A stretch of 64,000 nucleotides of DNA from Fen-1135 sp963705275 (GCA_963705275.1 OY970063.1:868001-932000), one strand, 5' to 3'; shown: positions 27,290-37,900, numbered from the stretch's first letter. Notes: generated from the sequence alone by a model not told the origin. A program made the numbers and translations.

Positions 27290-27982
27290 TCATGGCATAT
27301 TGAATACATCTACGCCAGATGGGGGCTTAAAGCTAAAAAGCTTATCGTCAAGATTGTTGTTGATTCTTATATCTGAGAGCCTGATCCGGGTAAGATTTCC
27401 ATACAGGTCCGAAAAACTGCATTGTATGATCTGAAAGGTTTCCTTATCTATGGTGACATACAACTTATCGACGCCTGTATCTGAAACCTTGGGAAGAAGG
27501 GTGAGGAGATAGTTCCCGTTCCTGTCCACACTATCGGGCTTTGAAAAGCCTACATGGAAATCTTCGCTCAGCTTGCCTATGCCAGAAAGAAATTTTACGG
27601 CCAGCTTCGACTTATATATATTTTCCGTGTCCTGCACATAGGCAGCATGGTCCTCAGGAATATACAACCAGGCTTTCTTGGGGTTGATGATTAATTTCTT
27701 TGCCTTTGGTTTCGAATAGACCCACAACATTCTTCTGGGATTTTTCACATAAACAATCCCTTCTTCCCTTTCCGTCTTATTCACTGACTTGATCGTTACT
27801 TCCTGTATGAACTGCGCTTTAATGTCCTGTGTTTTTTCATATCTCTCCTGCGCTTTGGCAATTAACTCATTGATAGGCAGGGTATCCCCGAATGATGTTC
27901 CCGAAGCGAAAAATAGAAGAAAATTAAGGATCAGTGCTACCTTTAATGAATAACGATTGCTCCGGCCGTCTTTTTTTTTCAT
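27290..27982 (-). CDS. lolA: Outer-membrane lipoprotein carrier LolA
   Basis: Periplasmic chaperone ferrying lipoproteins from LolCDE to the outer membrane. N-terminal signal peptide (VALILNFLLFFASGTSFG), then RYEKTQDIKAQFIQEVTIKS, EEGIVYVKNPRRMLWVYSKP and the C-terminal FSFKPPSGVDVFNMP, all matching LolA. 230 residues including signal, normal. AGGG lies upstream of the ATG. It is preceded by about 280 bases without a gene and lies 170 bases from the debranching gene. Confidence 0.92.
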   Translation of the reverse strand: MKKKDGRSNRYSLKVALILNFLLFFASGTSFGDTLPINELIAKAQERYEKTQDIKAQFIQEVTIKSVNKTEREEGIVYVKNPRRMLWVYSKPKAKKLIINPKKAWLYIPEDHAAYVQDTENIYKSKLAVKFLSGIGKLSEDFHVGFSKPDSVDRNGNYLLTLLPKVSDTGVDKLYVTIDKETFQIIQCSFSDLYGNLTRIRLSDIRINNNLDDKLFSFKPPSGVDVFNMP

Positions 27983-28263
27983 TTTTTTACCCTGAATGCG
28001 AACAAAAATGGCATATTTTTTTCCGGCAGTTCATATCTTATGAAAAGCCGCTGATAAGCAGCAGAATCAAGGGTCTGCTTATATATCATATTGTAATTAT
28101 TAAACTTATTCAGTGCCTAAATTGTATGCAATGAGGTATAAAATCGTCACAATTGAGGACTTACGCATCTTGTCAACATGTCTATCAACAATCTTTTCCA
28201 CACTTCTGTGGATTCCAATCGCAAGTGCTCGCAGCAAGTGGAATATCGTTTGAAATATGTACC

Positions 28264-29340
28264 TCAGTCCGATATCGGCACCCTCCAGCCAAAGGGATCG
28301 TCTTTTTCGCCGTATTGTATCTGAAGTATTTCATTGTATAATCTTTCAGTTAGCGCCCCTATTTTTCCGCCGCTTATGGCTGTCGGCCTTCCCTTATAAA
28401 AAATCTCTCCGATGGGCGAAACGATAGCCGCCGTCCCGGATGCAAAGGCCTCCTTCAGCGTGCCTTTGGCGGAGGCATCCATAATCTCATCTATTGATAT
28501 GGGTCTTTCGGAAACGGGTATCTTCCAGCTGCTGGCCATCTGTATCACTGAATCCCTGGTGACGCCGGGCAGGATGCTTCCCGTGAGGGGCGGTGTAATC
28601 AATTCATCCCCGACGAGGAAGAAGATATTGCTTGTTCCCACCTCTTCAATATACTTCCTTTCGATGGCATCTAACCAAAGCACCTGCGTAAATCCCTTTT
28701 CAGCGGCTAATTTGCTTGCCAAAAGACTGGCGGCGTAATTGCCCGCCGCTTTAATGAACCCTATACCTCCCCGCACAGCCCGGACAAACTCTTCATCCAC
28801 ATAGAGGCTCGTCGGGCTGAATCCCTGAGGATAGTATGGACCGACGGGACCAACGACAATGAAAAATAGGTATGCATTGGCACTGTGCACGCCCAGTGCT
28901 GCTTCAGTGGCAATCATCGTTGGCCTGATATAAAGGGACGCCCCATGGGATTGAGGCACCCAGTCTTTTTCGATGAGAACAAGTTTTTTCAGGGCTTCCA
29001 TAAAGAGAACTGGATCGACCCGCGGCATAACGAGCCTGTCCGCGGAGTTATTCATCCGATTGATATTCCTGTCCGGCCTGAAGAGGAAAAGGGCGTTGTT
29101 CTTTCCCCGGTATGCCTTCAGTCCTTCAAATATCTCCTGTCCGTAGTGAAGGCACATGGCCGTGGGGTCAAGGGACAAAGGACGATAGGGTTCTATCATT
29201 GCGTCATACCAGCCGTGATCCGAATGATATTTCATTGTAAAGATGTGATCCGTAAATATCTTGCCGAACCCCAGCTTTGATTCGTCCTTAGGCTTCGCCT
29301 TCATCTGCTTCGGTTTAGCTCGAACAATCTTAATCTCCAT
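28264..29340 (-). CDS. ilvE: Branched-chain amino acid aminotransferase
   Basis: PLP fold-type IV aminotransferase (358 residues) of the eukaryote-like BCAT2 branch. Key segments: CLHYGQEIFEGLKAYRG, the RPDRNINRMNNSADRLVMP substrate loop, IKAAGNYAASLLA (PLP lysine follows the active-site pattern Y-A-A-S), VLWLDAIERKYIEEVGTSNI, and SILPGVTRDSVIQMA. Interconverts Leu/Ile/Val and their 2-oxo acids with 2-oxoglutarate/glutamate. AGGAGGG lies upstream of ATG 29340. If the acyl-CoA operon at the left end degrades branched acyl-CoAs the two would be connected, but they are distant. Confidence 0.94.
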   Translation of the reverse strand: MEIKIVRAKPKQMKAKPKDESKLGFGKIFTDHIFTMKYHSDHGWYDAMIEPYRPLSLDPTAMCLHYGQEIFEGLKAYRGKNNALFLFRPDRNINRMNNSADRLVMPRVDPVLFMEALKKLVLIEKDWVPQSHGASLYIRPTMIATEAALGVHSANAYLFFIVVGPVGPYYPQGFSPTSLYVDEEFVRAVRGGIGFIKAAGNYAASLLASKLAAEKGFTQVLWLDAIERKYIEEVGTSNIFFLVGDELITPPLTGSILPGVTRDSVIQMASSWKIPVSERPISIDEIMDASAKGTLKEAFASGTAAIVSPIGEIFYKGRPTAISGGKIGALTERLYNEILQIQYGEKDDPFGWRVPISD

Positions 29341-29388
29341 ACATCAATCCCCCTCCTTGCAAAAAGCGCACAGGTGAAGTTCCTTACC

Positions 29389-29440
29389 ACTAAATCATTT
29401 TTCTATCAAGACTTCTATGCTGGATCGCCTCGGCGACCAC
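29389..29440. repeat. Duplicated 3' end of comM (distal copy)
   Basis: On the minus strand this stretch reads VAEAIQHRSLDRKMI and a stop, nearly identical to the last residues of ComM at 30617-30667 (about 46 of 50 bases match). No other part of comM is present here. The two copies are direct repeats about 1.2 kb apart that enclose the broken patatin gene. Confidence 0.75.
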
Positions 29441-29616
29441 GGGAGGGTGATGCGGAGGGCAGCTCGCGTCAGCATGGGCGGCTTCATAGAACCCATTTCA
29501 CACCCAAACTTGCTTCAGAGTTGTCATTCTGAGGGCGCGGATTCGGCGCACATAAAGGAATACTTCATCTAATTTGTATTTAGTACAACTGTCAGCTCAA
29601 TTACTGCAGTGTGATT

Positions 29617-30528
29617 TTAGCGTCCATTTTTCCGCTTTTGCCATGCAGCTTGTGATAGGCACTCTTTCGCCTTTCTATGTCCCAATTCAATCATCTCGGA
29701 TGCCCGATCAAACTCCAAAGTCCGACATGCGTTCCTGGCAATTTCTATGACTATGTCTGGTGGATAGGCAGCAAGCTTTTGTCGTGCTATGGTGCTCTGC
29801 ATAGCATCGAACGCCTGAATGGCAATATCGTATGCCCCCCAGTCTCGACCGCTTCTCCTCGTTACGGATTGCTGGAGGCGGTTCTATAAAGTTGGTTATC
29901 TTTTCATGCAACGGCGATGAATGCGACGCTTGAGCAGAACTAGTGCCGCTCAGTTTTTCCGGACTAACTGCGGGGCCGCCCAGATTTACAGCAAGAGTCA
30001 GATCAGTGTCATCACCATCGTCGGAGCAACAGGCACAGGATTCAATACCCCTCCATCAATAAGATCGACTCCTCTGTATTTGAAGGGAGTAAAAAGAAGA
30101 GGTATTGACATGGATGCTCTTATAGCATCAAAAAGTCTGCCAGACCTTATCCATATTTCCTTCTCGCGCTTAAAGTCAGTTGCAACAGCAGTATATTGAA
30201 TCGGGAGATTCTCGATCAATTGCTCTCCCACGAGATGGATTAAAGTATTGATAATTTTGTCGCCTTTGACCAGTCCGCTCTTTTCCCATGAAAGATCCAG
30301 CAAAGTGACTATGTCGATTTTCGTTATGGCACGCACCCATTGTTCATATTCATCTAGCTTTCCGGCTGCATATATACCACCTATTAGCGCACCCATTGAG
30401 GAACCGGCTATTGAGCGTATTTTGCAATTATTTTCTTCAAGCCAATGAATAACGCCAATATGTGCCAAACCTCGAGCGCCACCACTTCCAAGAACCAAAG
30501 ATACGGTTTTCATATTAGTATTTGTCAT
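29617..30528 (-). pseudogene. Patatin-like (RssA-type) phospholipase, two frameshifts
   Basis: N-terminal part reads SLVLGSGGARGLAHIGV (oxyanion loop), IAGSSMGALIGGIYA (GxSxG nucleophile) and the VDLIDGGVLNPVPVAP aspartate motif, matching RssA-type patatins. The frame then closes at 29998, but other frames continue DTDLTLAVNLGGPAVSPEKL, and after a second change at a CCCCCC run (29835-29840) DWGAYDIAIQAFDAMQSTIA and YPPDIVIEIARNACRTLEFD to the stop at 29617. Joined, it is about 304 residues, the family's normal size. ATG 30528 is chosen over a GTG seven codons upstream. The gene sits between two copies of the comM 3' end. Confidence 0.8.
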
Positions 30529-30616
30529 AATCTCTCTGAGTGCCCTCACCTGGGGAGGAAGCTGGATTCTGAAATTCGCCGTATCAAATAAAATTCTTTG
30601 AGGCGCCTCTCTTACA

Positions 30617-32146
30617 TTAAATCATCTTTCTATCAAGGCTTCTGTACTGGATCGCCTCGGCGACATGACTGGAATGAATCTTTTCATCTCCTTCGATATC
30701 CGCGATGGTTCTGGCAATCTTCAATACCTTGGTATACGCCCGGGCCGAGAGCCCGAGTTTCTCTATGGCCATTTCGATTAGTTTTTGAGATTCATCATCG
30801 ACTATGCAATACAGTTTTATCTCCTTGTCCGACATTCTCGCATTGAATTGCATGCCGTCGTCTCCAAATCTTCCTTTCTGCATCAACCTTGCCCGCTCTA
30901 TCCTTTCCTTGATGGCGCCGGATGACTCGCCGGAAGACCTTCCCGTAAGATCTTTATATCTCACTGACGGTACCTCGATATGAATATCTATTCTGTCCAA
31001 GAGAGGGCCTGATATCCTTGCCTGATACTGGCGGATCTGTTGTGTCGTACATCTGCAGGCTCTGGTCTGATCAGTGTAATAACCGCACGGGCAGGGGTTC
31101 ATTGCCGCCACAAGCATGAATCTCGCCGGATATGTGGCAGTAATGGAAGACCTTGTGATTGTAACTCGCCCATCCTCTAATGGTTGTCTCAAGGCTTCAA
31201 GGACATTTCTCTTGAATTCCGGAAGTTCATCGAGGAATAAGACGCCGTGATGAGCGAGGCTGATTTCTCCCGGTCTGGGAGTGTGTCCTCCCCCCACAAG
31301 ACCGGCATCTGAAATCGTATGGTGAGGGGCCCGAAACGGTCTTGTCCCCAAAAAAGTCCCTTTTCTGTTGAGGAGCCCGGTGACGGAAAATATTTTCGTA
31401 ATATCAATCGCCTCTGGAAAAGTAAGGCCGGGAAGTATGGTGGGAAGCCGCTTTGCCAGCATCGTCTTTCCCGAACCCGGGGGGCCTATCATTATTATGT
31501 TGTGTCCCCCCGCTGCGGCAACTTCCAATGCCCTTTTTGCGTGTTCCTGACCGCGAATCTCACTGAAATCGCAAGGATAATTACAGCTCTTATTGAAAAG
31601 ATCGGCTATATCAAGCGTCAAGGGCTCTATTTTCTTCCTGCCGTCGAGAAATTCAACGACATCGGAAAGGGTATCAACGGGAATCACATCAACATCTTCC
31701 ACCATCGCGGCTTCGTTGGCATTTTCTCTCGCTATAATGATGCCTTTCTTACCCATCTCCTTTGCCAGAAGGGCCGCGGAAAGAACTCCATCGACACCCT
31801 TGATGCTTCCGTCCAGGGACAGTTCTCCAATAAGGATGTAATCGAGGGCGTCCGGAAGCTCAATACAGCCTTCGCCTGTTAAGATGCCTACTGCAATGGG
31901 AAGATCGAAGCCGGTTCCTTCTTTTCTAATGTCGGCAGGTGCGAGATTTACAGTAACGTGGTTCCTGGGAAATTTATAGCCGGAATTTTTTATAGCCGCC
32001 TTGATTCTGTCCTTGCTCTCCTTGACTGCGACATCGGGAAGACCCACAGTTAAGAACTGAGGAAGTCCCGGTGATATATCTACCTCAACATCTACTGGAT
32101 ACGAATCCACACCGACAACGGTGCTGCTGATCACCTTTACAATCAA
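30617..32146 (-). CDS. comM: ComM/YifB family Mg-chelatase-like AAA+ ATPase
   Basis: 509 residues: N-terminal Lon-protease-like fold (GVDSYPVDVEVDISPGLPQF), an AAA+ core with IMIGPPGSGKTMLAKRLPTI (Walker A), HHGVLFLDELPEF (Walker B) and the TYPARFMLVAAMNPCPCG segment with zinc-like cysteines, and a C-terminal lid. ComM is a branch-migration helicase that aids integration of DNA in natural transformation. Start is a TTG with GGGGAG upstream. Its last codons are duplicated at 29391-29440. Confidence 0.93.
   Translation of the reverse strand: MIVKVISSTVVGVDSYPVDVEVDISPGLPQFLTVGLPDVAVKESKDRIKAAIKNSGYKFPRNHVTVNLAPADIRKEGTGFDLPIAVGILTGEGCIELPDALDYILIGELSLDGSIKGVDGVLSAALLAKEMGKKGIIIARENANEAAMVEDVDVIPVDTLSDVVEFLDGRKKIEPLTLDIADLFNKSCNYPCDFSEIRGQEHAKRALEVAAAGGHNIIMIGPPGSGKTMLAKRLPTILPGLTFPEAIDITKIFSVTGLLNRKGTFLGTRPFRAPHHTISDAGLVGGGHTPRPGEISLAHHGVLFLDELPEFKRNVLEALRQPLEDGRVTITRSSITATYPARFMLVAAMNPCPCGYYTDQTRACRCTTQQIRQYQARISGPLLDRIDIHIEVPSVRYKDLTGRSSGESSGAIKERIERARLMQKGRFGDDGMQFNARMSDKEIKLYCIVDDESQKLIEMAIEKLGLSARAYTKVLKIARTIADIEGDEKIHSSHVAEAIQYRSLDRKMI
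30618..30667. repeat. 3' end of comM (gene copy of the direct repeat)
   Basis: Proximal member of the direct-repeat pair; it is part of the intact comM gene. Differences from the distal copy are mostly single-base substitutions, so the duplication is not very recent. Confidence 0.7.
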
Positions 32147-32314
32147 TTCGTGCTCCCCGAGACTTTCCCAAGAGTGGGCGAAAATACTATAAAATAACTC
32201 GTTTCATGGCAAGGTATTTCTTTCGGAAAAGTATTTTCTTAACTTTCTTGACTGGGGAAAGGGGCTATGCTAATTACGGCATAACTTCCCGCTCAAGAGG
32301 TTCAAAATATCAGG

Positions 32315-32794
32315 ATGACTAAATTCTCCCATTTGGATGAAAAAGGCAAGGCCAAGATGATTGATGTGACGGCGAAGGAGCAGACCTCACGAAAGGCCAT
32401 CGCCCGGGGGAAGGTCCTGATGAAAAGAGAGACATTAAGTCTCATCGAAAGAGGAAAGATACCCAAAGGAGATGTCTTCGTTGTCGCCAAGATCGCGGGC
32501 ATCATGGCGGCTAAGAAAACAAGTGAAATGATCCCTATGTGCCACCCTTTGGAATTGACAGGTATTGATATCAGTTTTACGAAAAATACAGATCTGGGTG
32601 AAATAACAATTGAAGCGACAGTCCGGACTGTGGGAAGAACAGGGGTGGAGATGGAGGCCATGACGGCCGTGAGTGTGGCGGCTCTGACAATTTACGATAT
32701 GTGCAAATCTGCCGATAAATACATTGTCCTTTCAGACATCAAATTAATCACGAAACATGGCGGTAAAAGCGGTCTCTTCACTAGAGATGCGTAA
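32315..32794 (+). CDS. moaC: Cyclic pyranopterin monophosphate synthase
   Basis: Molybdenum-cofactor synthesis: with MoaA converts GTP to cyclic pyranopterin monophosphate. 159 residues with the family's MIDVTAKEQTSRKAIARG start, IAGIMAAKKTSEMIPMCHPL (catalytic region) and GRTGVEMEAMTAVSVAALTI, followed by DMCKSADK. Divergent from comM with about 170 bases between. No other moa gene is nearby. Confidence 0.96.
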   Translation: MTKFSHLDEKGKAKMIDVTAKEQTSRKAIARGKVLMKRETLSLIERGKIPKGDVFVVAKIAGIMAAKKTSEMIPMCHPLELTGIDISFTKNTDLGEITIEATVRTVGRTGVEMEAMTAVSVAALTIYDMCKSADKYIVLSDIKLITKHGGKSGLFTRDA

Positions 32795-32828
32795 ATGAGA
32801 GATCCGCATCTATTTGCCCATAGAAGCT

Positions 32829-33347
32829 ATGTACCAAAACGTCTACAGAATAAGAAGATCGTTTCTAATTCCCTTCTTTGTTGATTTTATTCTCCTCTTC
32901 TTCCTTCTTTTGCTGTCATACTTCATGGGAGGTTCGAAACTGGAAAGAATATTGCTCACGTCAATTTTCATACCGGTTCTTTATGTTCTCTTCGAATCTT
33001 CATCCCGCATGGTACAAACGGGAGACCAGGGCATCATGATCAGAAAATTCATGCGGAAAAAGGAGTTCCGATGGGAGGATATAACTCACATTGGCGCTCT
33101 GATCTTGAGAAATAGGGTATATCTCCTATTGACTACGGTGAAGGGATTCTATATTCTATCAAACGCTTATGAAAAATTTTCCACTCTCGTTACTGACCTT
33201 GCCTCTCACATGGACGGTGAAAAGGTGGAAGAAGAAGTGAAAAAACAGATGGAACATCCTGCAAAGAATATGTCGGATATCATTATGACATGGTTTACGG
33301 CCATGGTTCTTGCGGGAATCATAGTAATCAAACTTTTTGCCTCGTAA
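32829..33347 (+). CDS. Membrane protein with PH-like domain
   Basis: 172 residues with two N-terminal membrane segments (SFLIPFFVDFILLFFLLLLS, then LTSIFIPVLYVLFESS), a soluble middle resembling a bacterial PH (DUF304-like) sandwich (GIMIRKFMRKKEFRWEDITH, LLLTTVKGFYILSNAY), and a C-terminal membrane segment. The ATG at 32829 is preferred over a TTG five codons upstream. It starts 34 bases after moaC. No function can be assigned; the KKEFRWEDIT pattern is common in such PH-like sensors. Confidence 0.6.
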   Translation: MYQNVYRIRRSFLIPFFVDFILLFFLLLLSYFMGGSKLERILLTSIFIPVLYVLFESSSRMVQTGDQGIMIRKFMRKKEFRWEDITHIGALILRNRVYLLLTTVKGFYILSNAYEKFSTLVTDLASHMDGEKVEEEVKKQMEHPAKNMSDIIMTWFTAMVLAGIIVIKLFAS

Positions 33348-33439
33348 ATTTTCTGATCTTGTAAAAAGTCATGACCTGGGTTAGAAGTCGTCAGACTTTC
33401 TTCACGACAAAAGCATGAGAGAAAGGGCCCGTCGTTATT

Positions 33440-33754
33440 ATGAAACGCAAAAAAACAAAAGGTGTTGCCGCCGATCAAAGTGTTCAGGCAAAGCCATATG
33501 CGCTTATTGAAGAGACTATGGAAAAAAAGCTTGAAGACATTTCTACAGTTCTCTGTTCAGCAGGTGAAGGGAAAAAGAGAAAAAGCAGATTGCACGAAGA
33601 GGTTTTGATCATGGTTGAAAGATGTCTTTTCAAAATTGCCCTCAAGCGGAATGGTAATGTCAAGAGTGCTGCAGCCAATTACCTTGGAATCAACAGAAAT
33701 ACATTCCAGAAGAAAATGGCCAAGCTGGGCATCAGCCGTGAAATTAAAAGTTAG
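33440..33754 (+). CDS. Fis-type helix-turn-helix protein
   Basis: 104 residues; the C-terminal 50 form a Fis/NtrC-type DNA-binding domain: ERCLFKIALKRNGNVKSAAA then NYLGINRNTFQKKMAKLGIS. The N-terminal half is charged and without a known domain, and there is no receiver or AAA+ domain. AAAGGG lies upstream of the ATG. Its end overlaps the possible GTG start of the next gene by 17 bases, suggesting co-transcription with the beta-helix and GlmS-like genes and perhaps their regulation. Confidence 0.75.
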   Translation: MKRKKTKGVAADQSVQAKPYALIEETMEKKLEDISTVLCSAGEGKKRKSRLHEEVLIMVERCLFKIALKRNGNVKSAAANYLGINRNTFQKKMAKLGISREIKS

Positions 33755-34997
33755 CCTGTCACACAACATCGTTAAATTGATGGAAAAGGGGGTCCATATA
33801 CCGAGCCCCTTTTCTATTGATGTCGGGGAAGAAATAGTACTGGAGAGGATTGCCGGCGACGGTGTATCCATCTATCCCGGAACCAGGATTTATGGGTCAA
33901 AAACACTGATCTCTCGGGGAACCAAGCTGGGGTATGAAGCGCCGGCAACCGTCGTCGATTGTCAAACCGGGCCTCACGTTGAGCTTAGAGGGGGATTTTT
34001 CAAATCATCAGTCTTTCTGGGAAAGGCGGCCGTGGCATGCGGCGCGCAGATCCGTGAAGGATGTATTTTGGAAGAGGAGGCTAGCGCGAACCATACAGTC
34101 GGATTAAAGCAGACCATCCTCTTCCCTTTTGTGACCTTAGGCAGCCTCATCAACTTTTGCGACTGTTTCATGGCAGGCGGAACAAGCCGGAAGAATCACA
34201 GCGAAGTCGGCAGTTCATATATCCATTTCAATTACACACCCAACCAGGATAAGGCCACACCTTCACTCATCGGCGATGTACCCAGAGGCGTAATGTTGAA
34301 CCAACCGCCCATTTTCCTGGGGGGTCAGGGAGGTCTGGTCGGTCCCGTCAGGATCGGTTACGGCAGCGTAATTGCGGCGGGCGTGATCTGCAGAAGGGAT
34401 TATCCCCTAGGAAATAGACTAATAACGGAAAGCGACGTTTCCATCCGTGACAAATCATTTTGCGCGGGTTTTTACGGAGACATCAAGCATCGTGTCTATA
34501 ATAACATCTGCTACATCGCCAATCTCTTGGCCTTGAGGCAGTGGTATGTCCATGTCAGGCAGCCTTTTTTCCGCAGGGAAGATATGGGTGAAAAGATTTA
34601 TGCCGGGGCCATCGACAATCTTGAAATTGCCGTCAGTGAAAGACTCAAGCGATTCAGAGACCTGTCTGACAAAATGGAATCGTCGATAGAGCTGGGCAGG
34701 CATGCCGCAAAAAAAGGCACACAGAAAAAGCTGCTCAAACAGAAAAAGGAATTCAACGAAAATTGGCCGAAGATAGAGGAGACTTTCACCTCTGGAAAAG
34801 AAATAACCGTTGATCTTAAGAACCGGGACTCATTCATCAGGGCCATTCACAACGGAATGAAAGATGAAAGCGATTATATAAGAGTCATTCGGGGACTGGA
34901 TAGAGATGCGTCAATCATGGGAACGGCATGGCTGCAGAACATTGTAGATCACATCATCCATACTGCATCAATCTATTTGCCATCATGCAATTCATGA
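33738..34997 (+). CDS. Left-handed beta-helix protein, UDP-GlcNAc pyrophosphorylase-like
   Basis: About 419 residues. The first 250 are hexapeptide-repeat left-handed beta-helix (GDGVSIYPGTRIYG, IREGCILEEEAS, IGYGSVIAAGVICRRDYPLG) with the segments GSSYIHFNYTPNQDKATPSL and GGQGGLVGPVRIG, resembling the acyltransferase half of GlmU-type proteins but with no nucleotidyltransferase domain. The C-terminal 170 residues are helical, with a lysine-rich AKKGTQKKLLKQKKEF stretch. The GTG at 33738 is chosen; ATG 33780 is a good alternative, and the frame is open still further upstream inside the Fis gene. Its stop overlaps the next start as ATGA. Likely acts on an amino sugar together with the GlmS-like protein; inference. 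Confidence 0.65.
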   Translation: MKLKVSLSHNIVKLMEKGVHIPSPFSIDVGEEIVLERIAGDGVSIYPGTRIYGSKTLISRGTKLGYEAPATVVDCQTGPHVELRGGFFKSSVFLGKAAVACGAQIREGCILEEEASANHTVGLKQTILFPFVTLGSLINFCDCFMAGGTSRKNHSEVGSSYIHFNYTPNQDKATPSLIGDVPRGVMLNQPPIFLGGQGGLVGPVRIGYGSVIAAGVICRRDYPLGNRLITESDVSIRDKSFCAGFYGDIKHRVYNNICYIANLLALRQWYVHVRQPFFRREDMGEKIYAGAIDNLEIAVSERLKRFRDLSDKMESSIELGRHAAKKGTQKKLLKQKKEFNENWPKIEETFTSGKEITVDLKNRDSFIRAIHNGMKDESDYIRVIRGLDRDASIMGTAWLQNIVDHIIHTASIYLPSCNS

Positions 34998-37900
34998 CGA
35001 CATCAATTAAACGGGATTGGGACTTTGCAAGCATGCAGATATTGAAGCAATGGTACGCTGAAACAGTCAGCTATCTCAAGAAATGGAAAATATATGTGGG
35101 GATTGACGTATACAGGGCTCCCATATACTCAATCGTCTTCTTCCCAATAATCCATGACGTCGTCTGCTGCGGGTTCGCCGGCATCCTCGCAATTAGAGGG
35201 GCGGGCAAACTTGAAAAAGGCAATCTCATAAAGAAGCTCGCCCAACTCTTCCGGAACATCAAGAAAAATGACATGACGGCGCTCTCCACCGGTTCTATAA
35301 AACCGGGCAAATATCTGGGGGGCGACCGATATCTGCAAGATATGGAAAAAACGCTCTTCCAGTTAAAGACAGCCGTAGCATTTCAGGAAATCTATTTCAA
35401 GCCCCCTAAGGCCGGAGAACTTTCTGCCCTTACGGAAGAGATGAAGGCATTTTTCCTGGACGAAGAAAAGCGCCTCGAAGAAAATGCCGGCAACTTTCCG
35501 ACGGAGGAGACGGAGACGATAAACAGCAGACATATTCTGATGAAGGATATTATCTGGGGTCTCGAGAAGGATGTACTCGAGAATATAGAAAAGATCAGAC
35601 GGCTCGCAGGAGCGGACAGCGTCAACGAAATATCTCCCGAATCGTTTACCAAATATAAGAGAATGAATTTTCTTCTAAACTGCCTCGACAGGCTGGAGGT
35701 TAGGGGGAGAGATTCGGCGGGAATGCAGATATCATTCAGGCTCCCTGATACCGCCTCATTAGAGAATATTTTGAACGTGTTCAAAGAGAAAGGCCTGTAT
35801 GACGATTATTCCATGAGGATCCGCGCAGGCGACCTCATTAATGGCTCAATCTGTCTTTCTCATGCGGTCCCATCGAAGGATAGTCCTCGGGCCAAGGGGA
35901 TTGATCTCGCGTTCGTGTACAAGACATCTTCTATCATCGGCGAACTCGGTCAAAATGTCAGGAATCTCAGAAGATTCATCGCCAATGACAAGGTATTCCA
36001 TGAATTGTCCAAGGAGAAGACAGAATTTGAGACGTCTATATCCCACACAAGATGGGCGTCAGTGGGTTCCATTACGGAAGATAACTGCCATCCGCTTAAT
36101 AACTTTACCATGAACAAGAACGACAGCCATGAAGATGTTGCATGGCCGGAGATCGTGAAGAACTACCCCTTCTATGGCAAGGGAAGCTGGTTTATTAACG
36201 TTATCTTAAACGGAGATATAGACAACTATCAATCCCTCCGAAATGAAATTGAAGGGGGCGGCGACCTTATTGCTCCGCATATTACGACCGACACCAAGAT
36301 CATCCCCCTGCAAATAGAAAAGCATCTCTCTGCCGGTCATGACCTGGCTGAGGCGTTCAGATTGGCCGTGAACGACTTTGAAGGCTCCCATGCCATTGCC
36401 ATGGTTAGCAATACAGAGCCGGGAAAAGTGTTTCTTGCCCTCAGGGGCAGCGGGCAATCCATTTATGTGGGCCTCGCCCCGGATGAGTATATATTCTCAT
36501 CAGAACTTTATGGCCTCGTCGAGGGTACTCCTTTTTTCCTGAAGATGGACGGTGAAAGACCTTCCTCTGCCGATGATCCTGAAGCGGCAGGCCAGATATT
36601 TATCCTCGAGCAGAACTCTCAAGGAGGTCTTCCAGGGATTAGCGCACTTTTCTACGACGGGACTTCTTTAAGCATCGGAGACGATTCCATACAGAAGGCG
36701 GAAATTACCACCCGCGATATAGATCGGGGTGATTTTCCGCATTATTTCCTTAAAGAAATTTCTGAAGCAACACTCTCCGTAAGAAAGACCTTGCGCGGCA
36801 AATATAGAATCGCGAAAACAGAAAGCGGAAGATATAGAGTTACTTTCAATCTCGGCCGGGATATCATACCGGAAAGGTTCCGGCAGGCCTTAACCGGAGG
36901 CGAGGTCAGGAGAATTATCGTAATCGGTCACGGTACCGCTGCTGTTGCCGGAGAGGCAGTTGCCGACGGCCTGCACCGATATCTGAAAGGCACTCACATC
37001 AAGATTGACGCCAAGGTGGCGTCGGAATTGAGCGGCTTTTTCCTGGAGGATGACCTGAAAGATACGCTCGTAATCCCCATCACGCAGTCGGGCACAACGA
37101 CGGACACCAATCGCGCCGTAGCGATGGCCGTGGAACGGGGGGCGACAGTAATCGCCATCGTCAACAGAAGGCAATCTGACATAACAGGGAAGGCAAACGG
37201 AGTTTTTTATACGAGCGACGGCAGGGATATCGAGATGTCGGTGGCTTCGACCAAAGCATTTTACTCGCAGGTCGTAGCAGGTCACGTATTGGCGCTCTGT
37301 CTTGCCCAGCTTCTTACGAATGTCTCCGACGACTTTATCGCAGATGAGCTTCATAACCTGGAACAGGCGCCCAATATGATGTTCAGGGTGATTGAGAAAA
37401 AAGAGCAAATCAAGCAGTCGGTCGAACAGCTGGCGAAAAAAAGACGATACTGGGCTATAGTGGGAGATGGGCCTAACAAGGCGGCAGCAGATGAGATCAG
37501 GATAAAGCTTAGCGAGCTCTGTTATAAGACGATATCTTCGGATTTTATAGAAAATAAGAAACATATTGACCTGTCCGCCGAACCACTGATCATAGTCTGT
37601 GCAGCCGGCAGTCCGGAGACTGTGACGGGAGATATCATCAAAGATGTAGCCATTTTCAAGGCCCACAGGGCCGGTGTCGTCGTTTTTGCAGATGAAGGTG
37701 AAGACAGGTTCGACGGCGTTGCCGATCAGGTTGTTGAGGTGCCAAAAGCGGCAATGCCCATACCTGTAATCCTAAATACCCTGGCCGGACATCTGTGGGG
37801 TTATTATGCCGCCTGCAGCATAAACGAAGATGCCATTTTTTTGCGGGAATTCAGGAGTCATCTCGATCATATAATGGCGGAGCACGAGAAAAGAAATTAT

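Noticed and set aside
29617..29911. Two small separate genes after ilvE
   Set aside because: Both are frames of the C-terminal part of the frameshifted patatin gene.
33615..33737. Upstream extension of the beta-helix gene to ATG 33615
   Set aside because: The first 41 codons overlap the HTH region of the Fis-type gene in another frame and do not resemble a protein domain.
36890..37666. Leftward open frame of 258 codons inside the GlmS-like gene
   Set aside because: Antisense of the first SIS domain; no recognisable protein and strong evidence for the rightward frame.
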